Positions 26,001 through 36,985 of a stretch of 64,000 bases of DNA are shown in pieces. The translations under genes and the position numbers were made by a program. The stretch is taken from positions 58,270,195 through 58,334,194 of the forward strand of contig NC_080046.1 of assembly GCF_012489685.1 (NCBI RefSeq), in the 5' to 3' direction. The notes beneath the pieces are model-generated. The model did no database searches, was not told where the DNA came from, and worked only from the letters and a program-made list of their open reading frames with translations. This DNA comes from Lotus japonicus. Taxonomy: Eukaryota > Streptophyta > Magnoliopsida > Fabales > Fabaceae. How positions within the stretch are numbered: position 1 is the first letter of the stretch; every line of letters begins with the position of its first letter.

Positions 26001-26170
26001 ACTTGTTATATCAACCTATGTTAACCCATAAACAGAAAGAAACCTATATGACATTCTAATTATACTGCAAAAACAGGGCATGTAGTTTGAAATAAGAACT
26101 TGAAGGGTTGTCCCTGTACCTGGAAAACAAGGGGCTTGCTCAAATCAACTACGAAGTTCTGCGCAACCAT
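23085..26170 (-). CDS. FAH1: Fatty acid 2-hydroxylase (dihydroceramide fatty acyl 2-hydroxylase), six exons
   Basis: Exons on the minus strand: 26170-26120, 25933-25841, 25225-25029, 24635-24530, 23944-23798, 23204-23085. All have GT-AG borders and the sum is 714 nt, giving 237 aa, the usual length for plant FAH1/FAH2. The enzyme is a di-iron ER membrane protein that 2-hydroxylates very-long-chain acyl groups of sphingolipids. Plant forms work with cytochrome b5, since they lack the fused b5 domain of the yeast enzyme, as here. Histidine boxes: HRFLFH (102-107), HYLLHGCHHKH (119-129), HYYLHH (181-186) and YHLNHHF (200-206). Hydrophobic segments lie at about 49-70, 82-100, 138-152 and 163-178. 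The start MVAQNFVVDLSKPLVFQ fits the family N-terminus. FAH1 and FAH2 cannot be separated by eye. Confidence 0.95.
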
Positions 26171-26788
26171 CCTGGGACTGAAGTTGAAGCCAAAGAAAAT
26201 AAGTGTTAACACTCAGCAAGAAGCAAGTTCAATAATAGAAACCACAATGCTGAAAAAGCATGATATAAAGCAACACATGGGCTAGGAAAGTGTAACCAAT
26301 ATCAGTCTATTTATGCCTTTCTAATCTAATGTCATCAAATTTTAACTTTTCTCGTAGCAAAAAGTTAGAAACATGTGTAGTCAATAACAACAAGGAAAAA
26401 ATAATAATCTAATTGGTTAACAATGCTACATTGTCAAAAAAGTTCAAGTTCTCATTGCTTCATGCCAAAGCTTATGTAGTGGCACTGGCTTCTCATTGCT
26501 TTGGTCCCATAACACCCTTACAACTACCAGAAAAGACCATAGTCGTTTTCAATAACTAAAAAAAAATACCAAACTCATTGCCATCAACAACATCAAAGAA
26601 AAAGTAAGCAATAATTTCACAATTCACATGCACCAACAGCATACAATGACAAAAAAACAAAAAGGCAAAGAAAACTAAGCTTTCCTAAAATTAAATTGAA
26701 TTGAAATTTTCTTTTCCTAAACCCTCATCATTACTACTTCCAGATATCATCATCAATGGCGTCACGCCAACTAGTCCGCATAGACTAA

Positions 26789-26867
26789 GGCCCCGTTTGG
26801 GAGAGCTTATTTGAGCTTATCTGATAGCATAAGCGCTATACAAACAGCTTATGAAAATGAGCTTATG

Positions 26868-26904
<37 letters not shown>

Positions 26905-26988
26905 TATTATCAATTTATTTGAACAAGCGCTTCGTCATAATCGCTTATGGTGGCTTATGATCATAAAGTTGTTTTCCCAAACGGAGCC
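26789..26988. mobile_element. Tourist-like (PIF/Harbinger) MITE
   Basis: A 200-bp element with inverted ends GGCCCCGTTTGGGA and TCCCAAACGGAGCC and 3-bp target duplications TAA (26786-26788 and 26989-26991). Internal sequence consists of AGCTTAT / ATAAGC motifs plus a TA microsatellite at about 26870-26900. Related elements lie at 47353-47623 and, degenerate, at about 44118-44370. Confidence 0.85.
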
Positions 26989-27233
26989 TAATTCAATTGA
27001 GCAGCGAATTGAAGTGAAGAAACATCTAAAATCGCTAGAAACGAAACAGGCAAAGTTGAAATTCGTGTTTAGCGAACTAACATGCAGAAAACGCAGACTC
27101 GCAATGGCGAAACGAGAGCGAAAACAGATCTATAAGCTTCAGTGAACTAACCGAAGAGTAGCGAGAAGCCAATGCAGTGAGATCGGAATCGAAAATGAAG
27201 CGGCGGTGGTTTCTGGCAACCGGAGAGTGTACA

Positions 27234-27272
27234 GCACCGCACCGCACCGCACCGCGCCGCGCTGCGCCGCAC
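27234..27272. repeat. GC-rich CACCG/CGCTG simple repeat
   Basis: Short tandem (CACCG)n passing into CGCCG and CGCTG units, close to the presumed transcription start of the hydroxylase gene. One of the few GC-rich tracts in the window. Confidence 0.8.
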
Positions 27273-27289
27273 CGTTCCGATAGGAAAAG

Positions 27290-28157
27290 GGATAGTGTTG
27301 TTGTTGGGTTTGGGGGATTGAGTGTTTTTGGAGGAGTGTGAGGGATGATCTGGGCCGTTCGTTTGATCTATGGAATCAAGGAATGATTCTCTCGTTGCGT
27401 TGGATTTTTGCAGTTGACAGGCTGGTGCTGAGGGATGATCTGGTCCGTTGAGGTTCATGTGGTTTGGTAACGTGGCGAGATCTTAGTGGAGGTGAGGGTA
27501 GATTGAGTCTTTTCGGGTGGGGCCTGGTGAATCTCGATAGGCCAATGTGGTGATGTGAGATAGTCTCAAATCAGCCCAATCACTTTATTCTTTTAGTAAG
27601 ATTAAATTTTGGTATTGCTAAAGTATCACATGTCACAACATTGAAGTTGAAGTGAGTATAACTCTCTTAAAAAAAAAAAATTTCCAACATTGAAATCTCG
27701 TTAAGAACTCTAATGAGACTTAGAGATCACAATAAGTGAGTATATATCTCCTAATAAATATTTTTCTATACATATTGCTTAGAGATTAGGGTAAAGATGA
27801 AATTGAAGGTAGTCAAGCAGAGAATTCTCACGATCTAAGTTTTCTTGAATGTTTTTCAAATTGCAACTCAAACAAAGCCAATTGACTTTGCAAGAGTTGG
27901 AGTTGTTGATCAAATTGGAAAAAACTACTGCTTAGAAGCTCAGCGTTGTCTATCTTTAATCATAAGAATTTAGAGGTATTGTTTGATTTTTAGTATTTTA
28001 GCTACATAAATCAACATGAGTGGCCACGTTTTATCTTAACGTTTTAGTATATTGCTTTGTTGTATCACTCCTTTAAATTTTTGTCTTACTAATATAAGTG
28101 TTGCTGAGTCTGATGAGCAACTAAATGATATTACAACAAGTACCGTTGAAAAAGTTA
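27290..28157. other. Intergenic DNA
   Basis: No gene seen. A possible retroposon-tail scar lies at 27636-27694, where CAACATTGAA is repeated on both sides of about 39 bases ending in a poly-A run. The remainder is unremarkable. Confidence 0.5.
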
Positions 28158-28236
28158 ATAATAATCTATAATCTATAATCTATTTATCTATAATCTATCA
28201 TTTATAATCTATCTATATCTATAATTTATCTACCTA

Positions 28237-28271
<35 letters not shown>

Positions 28272-28285
28272 AATCTATCTATAAT
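28158..28285. repeat. TATC / TATAATC microsatellite
   Basis: Mixed tandem TAATCTA and TATC units, with a clean (TATC)n run at about 28228-28270. Likely length-polymorphic. Confidence 0.9.
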
Positions 28286-28500
28286 ATGTATAAAGGAGAA
28301 GTTTTTGCAGCTTGGAAGACAATTATGTAATTCAATTACTCATTGCTCTATATTCTAATTTTCAGCATGGGTATTTTAGTACAAATGTATATTATTGTTG
28401 AAGGATTCAATCAGAGTCGTTGGTTTCTTTCTAATCAAAGTGTCTTTTATCCTCCCAAATCACTTGTCTTACTTTATCTCCCAAACTTATGTTATTCTTT
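28286..28500. other. DNA between microsatellite and copia 3' LTR
   Basis: No gene seen; the outer border of the LTR could not be placed and may fall in this stretch. Confidence 0.4.
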
Positions 28501-28808
28501 CCCAGTCGAATATTTACTAATAAGATATGAATTCTATATCTGATTTCATTGATCAAAACGTACAGCTATATACAAGATTAAGGAGCCAATCAGCCCACAC
28601 AATTCTCCTAAAATTATGCTAACAACTATGCTAACAAAAGTCAAATACAGTCTGTCAAAGGTATCTGCAATACTTCCTAAACTACCTCCACTAATCTCTA
28701 CCAATTGCAGCTGGCACAATATTTGCTGATATGATTGGTACAAAATAGGAAAATACAGTGTAACATATTTGACAGTATCTCTATCAATATGTAACAGAAT
28801 ATTTCCCA
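28500..28808 (-). mobile_element. 3' LTR of copia remnant (outer border uncertain)
   Basis: It follows a polypurine tract (AACTTGAAGGGGGGGGG) on the minus strand and begins TGGGAAATATTCTGTTAC at 28808. A TATA-like TTGTATATAGC lies near 28570. The terminal CA and a target duplication were not identified because the 5' LTR is gone. Confidence 0.6.
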
Positions 28809-28822
28809 TTACCCCCCCCCCT

Positions 28823-31530
28823 TCAAGTTAGGGCATGCAAGTTTTGGATGCCCAACTTGCTTAATAAGAACAAGAACTGTTTTGTGCCAAGGGCCTTGGT
28901 GAAGAAGTCAGCCAGCTGAGTGTGAGTGGGAACATAGGAAGGATGAATGTTATGCTTGAGAATCTCATCTCGGATATAATGACAATCCACTTCAATGTGC
29001 TTTGTCCTCTCATGAAAAACTGGATTCTTAGCTATGTGTAGAGCTGCTTGACTATGACAATGGAGTCGCATTGGATGAGGATGCAACATGCCGAGACTAG
29101 ATAGAACATCCTTTAACCATTTTAATTCACTGGTGATGTTGGCCATAGAACGGTACTCCGCTTCAGCCGAGGACTTAGAGACCGTGTGCTGCTTCTTGGT
29201 CTTCCACGAAATTGGTGACTGACCAAGTTGGATGAACCAACCAGTAAGAGATCTTCGAGTGAGCGGACAACCTGCCCAATAAGAATCACACCGGCCATAT
29301 AAACTCATATTACTCCCTCTGCTCATGAGAATACCTTGCCCGGGATTCCCTTTCAAGTAACGGACTACCCTCAAAGCAGCCTGCCAGTGCTCTTCTCTCG
29401 GTTGCTGCATAAACTGAGACAAGATATGGACACAATAAGAGAGATCAGGTCGAGTGAACACATAAGTAGATGAGCCGCCCAACAAGCCGTTGATATTGGG
29501 AAGGATCTGACATCAAAGGGTCGACTGCAAGGGCCAAACGGTGATTATGCTCAATTGGAAGAGAAGCTGGTTTGGCCCCAAGCAAACCTGTCTCAGTGAT
29601 AATATCCAAAGCATATTTTCTTTGGCACAAGTAAATTCCTGTAGCAGACCCTGCAACTTCCACTCCAAGAAAGTACTTTAACCTTCCTAAATCCTTCATA
29701 TGAAAGCAAGTATGAAGGTAAAGTTTAAAGCGTTTAATAGAGTCAGGATCATTACCTGAAATGATAAGGTCATCAACATACACCAAGACCACAAGATGTA
29801 CAGTTTCTCTATGCAAGGTGAACAAAGAATAATCAGAATAAGATTGGTAAAAACCATAGCGTGTTAGAGCAGCAGATAGCTTGGAAAACCAACACCTTGG
29901 AGCTTGACTTAAACCATAAAGAGACTTACGAAGTTTGCAAACCATGCCTTGATGTTGCACCATGAAACCGGGCGGCAATTTCATGTACACATCTTCTTGC
30001 AGGTCGCCATGAAGGAAGGCATTGTGAACGTCCATTTGATGAAGCTCCCAATCCTTTGCAGCGGCAACAGCCAATATTGTGCGAACAGTAACCATTTTCG
30101 CCACCGAGGCGAAAGTTTCTGTGTAATCTAACCCTTCAACTTGGTGATTCCCAAATATGACCAGCCTTGCTTTGAATCTTTCGACGGTCCCATCTGAGTG
30201 ATATTTGATTTTGTAGACCCACTTGCAACCTAGAGCCTTCTTTCCTGGGGGCAATGTGGTTATAGTCCATGTGTTATTGTTTTGAAGAGCTTGAATCTCA
30301 CTTTGCATGGCTTCACACCATCGTACATCTCGCACGGCCTTAGAGAAATGCACGGGCTCTCGTTCCGTACTAACTGCTGCAAGAAATTGACGATGATGGG
30401 AGGAAAATTTGTCATAGTTTACATAGTGAGCTAAAGGATAAGACGCACCTGAGGTATGTGATGGAGGGGAGGAATCGGTGAATGAGCTTAACTTTATCAT
30501 GGTGTTTGTCACATAGAAGGTTGCTTGATTCGATGCCCACGTCCAAGGTGAGGGCTAAGAGGAATGATAGGATCTGGTTCCAATGGTTCAGCGTTCATGT
30601 GCAGCTCTTCATTAGTGCAAACCTGATTTTCTGCCTCAGATTTAGATATATGGGGCTCATCATGGGCAGCAATGGTACCCCCCCTTGCTTCAAGACTATC
30701 ATGGGGACTTTCAACATTAATATGCTTGTCATCTTCACTTGCATCAATGTTGGTCTCTTGTAATGCTTGCTGAACAATGTTCCCCTCATCACCTGATGAC
30801 GCGTTATTAAAAGGAAATTCAGTCTCAACAAATTTCACATCTCTGGAAACAAAGAAAACATTTTTCTCTAAGTCAAATAGTTTCCATCCTTTTTTACCAT
30901 AAGGATACCCCACAAAGACACATTTACGACTTCTACTGACAAACTTATCTCCTTTTCTACCTTGATTGTGTGCATAACATAATGACCCAAACACTCTCAA
31001 GTGATCATATGCATGGGGTTTTCCATGAATCATTTCATAAGGTGTCTTGCCATTGAGAACCAAGGATGGTGTTAAATTAATCAAGTATCCTGCAGTCAGA
31101 ATACATTCACCCCAAAAACGGATTGGAAGATTCCCTTGAAATCTTAGAGCCCGTGCAACGTTTAGTATATGTCTATGTTTCCTTTCGACTCTTCCGTTCT
31201 GTTGTGGTGTTCCAGTGCATGATGTTTGGTGGATAATTCCATGTTTAAGGAAATATGATTTTAAACAAGTGAACTCCGTCCCATTGTCACTCCTAACCAC
31301 CATGATTTGTTTATTATACTGTCTCTCAATGAGAGCAAAGAAATTCAGCATTGTTTGTGACACTTCCTTCTTTTCATGCAGCAAGTATACCCATACAACT
31401 CTAGAGTAATCATCTACTATTGTCAAAAAATATGATGCACCACAAGATGAAGATGTTCTATAGGGTCCCCATAAATCACAATGAATCAAATCAAAAATTG
31501 CTGATGCTTGATAATTGCATCGAGTTGCTT
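28823..31530 (-). pseudogene. Ty1/copia pol remnant: integrase, reverse transcriptase, RNase H
   Basis: Minus-strand remains of a copia polyprotein. The integrase core has Asp in IHCDLWGP, Asp in VRSDNGTEF and Glu in NGRVERKHR. The reverse transcriptase follows, with CKWVYKIKYHSDGTVERFKA and the catalytic YVDD in VLVYVDDLIISG. The RNase H part has SSAEAEYRSMA and FHERTKHIEVDCHYI. The frame breaks at about 30510 and at about 29460-29485. Gag, protease and the zinc-binding part of integrase are absent: the reading frame instead joins gypsy-type sequence at about 31530. Non-functional. Confidence 0.9.
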
Positions 31531-32090
31531 CCTCACGGAGCTGGAGGAGTTGCCGGAGTTGCTTCCTCACGATGAATCGTCTGGAGGAGGCACAGGATCT
31601 TCCTCCCGTCGTCTGCGACGTGTTTCCATTGACACCGAAGAATGTTGACCAAAAACCTGAGAACTGAAGAAGTTTTTTCACAAAAAACCAAAGAATCTTT
31701 CCTTCAAACCACAATCCACGTAGCTTGGGAATCAAAATCTACCGTTCCCCACAAGACGGCGCCAATGTTCTCGCCAAGAACATAGAATCAAGGCATAGTG
31801 CCAAGAGTGTGTGGAATATGATATGAAATCTTAGAGAGGGAAGCTCTTAACTACCTAGAGAGAGAGAGTAACTGAATTTCCAAGTTGTTATTGCATCAAA
31901 TGAGCTAAGAGTCCCTTACAATTGGTATTCTCGTCCTATTTATAGGGGAGAGGTTGGGCCTTCGTGCCCTTCATCTATCCTAATGGGCCAATTGGGCCTC
32001 GTGGTGCAAGGCCTAAAGGACCTGGCTCCGTCGCGTGCCTAAGGTCGAGCCTCCTGGGCGAGGGACCCTGAGGTCTCACCCAATCCAATT
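31531..32090 (-). mobile_element. Ty3/gypsy-type LTR, primer site and gag start
   Basis: On the minus strand an LTR ending GGCGAGAACA at 31766 is followed by a primer-binding site (31764-31745, TGGCGCCGTCTTGTGGGGAA) typical of plant gypsy elements. A short reading frame from 31629 then begins METRRRRREEDP and stops after 20 codons. The LTR carries a promoter-like CTATAAATAGG near 31936-31946. The outer LTR border was not found; about 32090 is a guess from the change to AT-rich DNA. Confidence 0.65.
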
Positions 32091-33750
32091 AATAAAAAAT
32101 ATTATTTAATTAATAATTGATCAATAAATAAAAAATAATTATCTTTGCCTTATAGAATTTCATAACTCAAATGAACTAATGATAATAATAAATCAATTTC
32201 AAAAAAATTCAAGGTAAATTATAGAAGGATATAACATGGAATTGGTGGGAGGACTAAAAAAACGTAAATACAATTGCAAAGGGAAATGGAAAAGATATTT
32301 TTTTGCATGATATCATATATATTATTAAAATTACCACCTTTAAATTTAAAAGATTAACATCAATATAAATTATTATTTCAGTAATAATTCCATAAATCTA
32401 AACTAATTGTGTGTGTCTTATGGAATTCTCTAACTCATATGAACATTCAAAAGACATAGTTCTATCAATCGGTATATCAATGGTCAAAATTAAAACTAGC
32501 GAACAACAATGATCTCCTATGAATAAATATACACAATTACAAAAAAGAACCATGGTAAAAATCACATACATGAGACATAGTTTATTGATTGATTGTAATA
32601 AAGAATGTTTTCTCAATTTTATTCTCAATGTAATCATCGCGAAATAATGAAGAATGTTTGGCAACCAAATCTTTTACGCAATTAATTATTATCCCATACA
32701 TGTTATTTAATCTATCTGTAAAGTACTATAAAATTGGCATATCAAAAGAATAAATCTAAAGAATCATTTAGATAAACAAGGACAAACAACACATATATAA
32801 AAAACACACTCATTGAAAAACCTATGACTAAAAAAAACAAACATAAATTATCATTTCCACACAAGAAAACCTAATCATCACAAAAAAAAAGAATATTATT
32901 TTTTATAATAAGAATAAATAATTTATAAAAAAATAAATAAACACATACAAATACTAGAGGTTAAATAAGTTATGAGTCGTGCCTTAATGTTATTTATTTA
33001 CTTTGAAGAATTTAGTAACACAAATGGGTGTGGGCATGGATGTCAAAATTACCCACACGAGCGGATAAAAATCAGCTATGGGTAAAATTACCCGCACCCA
33101 CGGGTATCTACGAATTTGTTTAATGAGTATTTCCACAATCAATTTATTAATTGGGCTGGTACGGATATTGATGTATTCACACCCATGAATACCCACCGAA
33201 TATATAAAAATATTTTTTATATATATACATAAATGTATATTAAGTCTAATATCTAATGAATTTGTGTTTGAGTTATAGTTGTTGTTCAAGTAAACTTATA
33301 TAATGGTAATGGTAAAAAGAAGCCTTTAGACCCAAAAAAGGGTAAAAAAATAAGTATTTTCTTTTACATATTGATTTACTGTAAAGTTCAATCTTAAATT
33401 TTATTTTTAATATAATTTTCTTTTGAAAAAATATATGTGAATCTATTTATGTTCACGGGTGTTGAGTGCCCATGATATCGACTAATATTTAAAAATCTAA
33501 TAAAAACTCATTTAATGGATATCTATGTGGTGGTGAGGGTGACAGCCAGGTTTGAACCCACAACATGTTAGAAGCATTGGATAGCCCAAGCCACTTTTGC
33601 CGGAGGGTTTGGCCACAAATTGTATGAGATAGACAGTGCATTATTTATAGGTAAAGTTAATACAATGCAAAACATGAAACTATCCTTATAAATAATAATG
33701 TAATATTTAATAAATAATAACGTAATATCACATAAGATATTTATTATTTA
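32091..33750. other. AT-rich intergenic DNA
   Basis: No gene supported. The stretch 33020-33210 carries several ACCCGCACCC / GGGTA motifs resembling the interior of the hAT MITE at 49737-50240, so a decayed hAT-type element is possible. A tRNA-B-box-like GGTTTGAACCC at about 33550 is isolated. Confidence 0.45.
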
Positions 33751-33759
33751 ACATATACC

Positions 33760-34265
33760 AATACTTAATCGTGTGCCATCCACAGTCAAACCTTGCATCA
33801 AACAATCATCCACTCTACTTAGTCCTAGTAGATAACCACACCTGTCGGATTTTGCTAGCCTCCTCCGGGCAAAATCAGCCCCATAAGGTTTTATCTTAGC
33901 TTCTCCCATTTCAACCAATGAAATTTCCAAGAAGTGACATTGCCACCCATAGAACCTTATTGATTATTTTTTCAGTTCGAGAACATATAGAGTGGGGTAG
34001 CATGAACAACTCAAAATATAAGAGGATATTGTTTGAACCACATATTTGATCAGTACCTCTCGACCAACTTTAGATTCAGCCACTTTGCAACACATTTAAG
34101 GAAGAAGGTTGGTTTACTAATTTTGCTTGCATCAATAAGTTATACAAATACTTAACCAGTATGAGCCATTCACAGTCAAACCTTGCATCAAACAATCATC
34201 CACTCTCCTAGTCCTAGCAGAAAACCACACCTGGAGGTCTTTGCTAGCCTCCTTCGGGCAAAAAT
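33760..34265. repeat. Dispersed direct repeat, about 115 bp, two copies
   Basis: Copies at about 33760-33880 and 34147-34265 share CACAGTCAAACCTTGCATCA, then ATCATCCACTCT, then AACCACACCTG and GCTAGCCTCCTTCGGGCAAAA. Not identified; the spacing (about 386 bp) gives no clear element. Confidence 0.75.
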
Positions 34266-35020
34266 GTTGCAGTGATCATGTTCTTTTTCTAGGATTGTAC
34301 TTTATTTTTTGTTTTGTTTTTCATGATTGGTATTTGTGTACATAATCTCGTTAGCTAATCTTGAGTTCCTATAATCACAAGTTGAAGTAAAGATTAGAAA
34401 ATTAATCAAGAGTAAAAATGTTCAAAAGTTCTTTTTTTTATAAGTGAAAGAGTTGTATTCAACTTTAGCGCAAGGGGTGCTAAACCCAAATACAAAAAAG
34501 AAGTTGATGGAAGTAGTCAGAAGAAAAAAAATAAGATAAAAGCTTTGGCATGGGTTTTCTGATTTATCACTTGACATTGTAAGAAAATTAAAGATTTTTT
34601 CTGGGTTTTCTTCTTCTTCTACAATTTCCAATCTGAGTTTTCTTCTTCTTCATTGGAAAGATGTGGATATGATTTCTTTTAGGTCTACTTTGTTTTAGTT
34701 TCTAGATGAGAAGGGTGTAGGTCAATATAATGAGTTTTTGAAAAAAAATGTTAAATCTTGGGCGTTAAGATTTTGGTTTGGGGTGCTTGGTTTGACTGAG
34801 AAAGAGATGAAGAATACTCATGAAGGTGAAGTACATTCACAAAGATGAAGAACACTCATGAGTTTAGCTTATTAAATATATTTTTTTAATTTTATGTTTC
34901 ACTAATAATTTTAATTTAATTAACAATTATACACATGTAAAATAAAAATTAATTAATAAATTACACGTGGCGTGCCATGTCATCTATGTTCTACCATCAA
35001 ACTACATTGTCAGTGAGGGT
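34266..35020. other. Intergenic DNA
   Basis: No gene seen. Contains two near repeats around AAGATGAAGAATACTCATGA (34800-34870). Confidence 0.45.
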
Positions 35021-35200
35021 AATGATATATACACACCTTTTTTTTTATACACTTCATTTCCACCTATTTTTATTTCTATCTCTCTCCTCTTATCATCTAT
35101 CACATCTTATACTTTCTCACTCTTACTTTTTCTTTTCTTTCTATCTCTCTCTTCCTCCACCTTATTCCACCTCATTTTGAGGTATGAATAAATAATTATT
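35021..35200. mobile_element. Short TIR element (MITE), copy 1
   Basis: The left end AATGATATATACACACCT and the right end AGGTATGAATAAATAATTATT form imperfect inverted ends. The interior is pyrimidine-rich (TCTCTCTCCTCTTATCATC). A second copy with the same order lies at 46598-46775. Family not identified. Confidence 0.7.
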
Positions 35201-35409
35201 GATTGATGATTAATTCCAACACTTGCTTAAACATAGGCAAAAAAATTAGACTTTTTGAAACGAAGAATATAAATTAAACCAACTTACAAAGGCATACTAA
35301 TTCGACAGTTAACCCTTGAATAAATAATTATAAAAAATCTTATGAACTCGATCATAACCAAAACTTTATTCAAATATTTTTATTAATCCGTTCTATCAAC
35401 TACTTTGAG

Positions 35410-35927
35410 TTAACATTTAAAACAACAACATGCCGGTGGTAACCCTGGTACTACAGGAGGAAAAGTTTGACCACAAGCGCTGCGAGTATATCCTGCAGCA
35501 ATACAATCTTGTGTGCATTTTGCGGCTGTTCTGCAAGGGCCTAAGCAAGTGTTACAGTCTTCTGCTTCTGATACTTGACCTACAAAAAAATGTATACAAT
35601 TATCTTCTCATATGATTCAATTATTTTGTACATAAAATTTAAAGTTAATTATAATATGGTGAATTTCCATAGTATCTACCAATATACTATGAAAAAAATA
35701 AAAATATAGTATTGTGAATTCTTAAAAATTGTCCAAATCTCACATACATAAAACTCGTGGATTAACTTTGAAGTAATATTATAATTTCATTATTTAATTT
35801 ACATAATGATGATATATTTAAATAGAACGTATGTTATGAAAAACACTTTATTTTTTTTACCTGAAGATAGAACTAAAACAAGGAACAAAATCCCGAGGAG
35901 AAAACGTTGATCAGCTAGAAAAGACAT
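35410..35927 (-). CDS. Defensin-like cysteine-rich secreted peptide, two exons
   Basis: Exon 1 at 35927-35861 encodes a signal peptide (MSFLADQRFLLGILFLVLVL). A 281-bp intron follows and exon 2 is 35579-35410. Joining gives 237 nt, 78 aa. The two-exon layout, with the signal peptide on exon 1 and the split after its end, is typical of plant defensin-like (DEFL/LCR/NCR-type) genes. The mature part has ten cysteines at 31, 34, 38, 44, 48, 58, 73, 74, 75 and 78, in the pattern C-2-C-3-C-5-C-3-C-9-C-14-CCC-2-C. The triple Cys near the end is unusual for a classical eight-Cys defensin, so the subfamily is open. The product is expected outside the cell; its role (defence, pollen or symbiosis) is unknown. 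A TATA-like TATATAAT lies about 65 bases upstream. Confidence 0.85.
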
Positions 35928-35988
35928 TTTGTGAGATTTCACTTTTTAACTATTTTGTTTTGTGAAATAAGTGGGGAACATTATTTCA

Positions 35989-35996
35989 TTATATAC
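35989..35996 (-). promoter_or_regulatory. Putative TATA box of the defensin-like gene
   Basis: The minus strand reads TATATAAT about 65 bases before the ATG at 35927. The surroundings are AT-rich, so the call is weak. Confidence 0.35.
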
Positions 35997-36059
35997 TATT
36001 CATTTCACAAAAAGTAAGAAAATAGTTCTAAATTAGCGAACATATAAATTAATGCAATA

Positions 36060-36540
36060 ATAATTAAAATAATTAATTTTTTTAATTTATAATACACAGT
36101 AAAACTATTATATAATATAATTTATGATAATATTTTATATGGTATAAATATTACTAAATGATATAATATAATATATTATTTAATAATATATTATTTAATA
36201 ATATACTATAGCATAATATACTATAATATTGTATAACATATTATATAATATAATATAGTATATAATAATGTAGTATAATATAATATTATAATATAATATG
36301 TTATAGCATATTATATTATATAGTATTATAATATATTCGATTATATAATATAATATATTTATATTAAAATATGTTATAATATATTATATTATATAGTATT
36401 ATATCATATATTATATAATACATTATTTTATAATAAATTATAATATAATATATTTTATAATAATGTATTATAGTAATATAATATATTATAATATAATATA
36501 ATATAATATATTATAACATATTATATTATATAGTTTAATA
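36060..36540. repeat. Almost pure A/T spacer (TATAAT-type)
   Basis: About 480 bases of nearly uninterrupted A and T made of ATATAATA and TATTATAT variants, with many local palindromes. It separates the arms of the inverted repeat and has replaced most of exon 1 of the right-hand copy. Confidence 0.9.
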
Positions 36541-36985
36541 ATATCTTCAGGTAAGAAAAATAGTGTTTTTCATATCATACGTTCTATTTTAAATATATCA
36601 TCAACATGTAAATTGAAGAATGAAATTTATTATCTTACTTCAGACTCAGTCCATGAGTTTTATGTAAGTGAGATTTGTGTTAACTTTAAAGAATTCTCAA
36701 TACTATACTGTATTTTTATTTTTTTCATAGTATCTTCGTAGATACTATGGAAATTCACCATAGTGTAATTACCTTTAATTTATATGTACAAAATTATTAA
36801 ATAATGAGCAGATAGTTGTAAACAATTTTTTTTAGGTCCAATAACATAAGTAGAAGGAAACATTTGCTTAGGCCTTGCATAACACTCGCATACTGCAGCC
36901 AATATTTTATTTCTAAATGATATATTCGAAACGCTTGTGGTCGAACTTATTATATAATATCAGGGTTACCACGACCATGTTGTTA
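36541..36985 (+). pseudogene. Inverted dead copy of the defensin-like gene
   Basis: The copy retains the last eight bases of exon 1 (ATCTTCAG) with its donor, an intron-like stretch and a degraded exon 2 from about 36835. Exon 2 has early in-frame stops (after the segment matching SEAED, and again after CLGL). Several cysteine codons are still recognisable, for example TGCTTAGGCC and GCTTGTGGTC. No signal peptide and no product. Confidence 0.85.

Larger units (their letters stand above)
26171..27290 (-). promoter_or_regulatory. 5' leader, leader intron and promoter of the hydroxylase gene
   Basis: An acceptor (CAACTTCAG) six bases before the ATG, at 26178, and a donor (CTCTTCG|GTTAGT) at 27151 suggest a leader intron of about 970 bp and a non-coding exon around 27152-27250. 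The intron contains a Tourist-like MITE (26789-26988). A GC-rich CACCG repeat lies near the presumed transcription start. This is inference from splice-like motifs only. Confidence 0.5.

Noticed and set aside
33530..33620. Another SINE (GGTTTGAACCC motif)
   Set aside because: A single B-box-like motif without a matching A box, tail or target duplication.
36060..36540. Replication origin or centromeric AT satellite
   Set aside because: Only a 480-base low-complexity A/T stretch without a regular period; it is best seen as the spacer of the inverted repeat.
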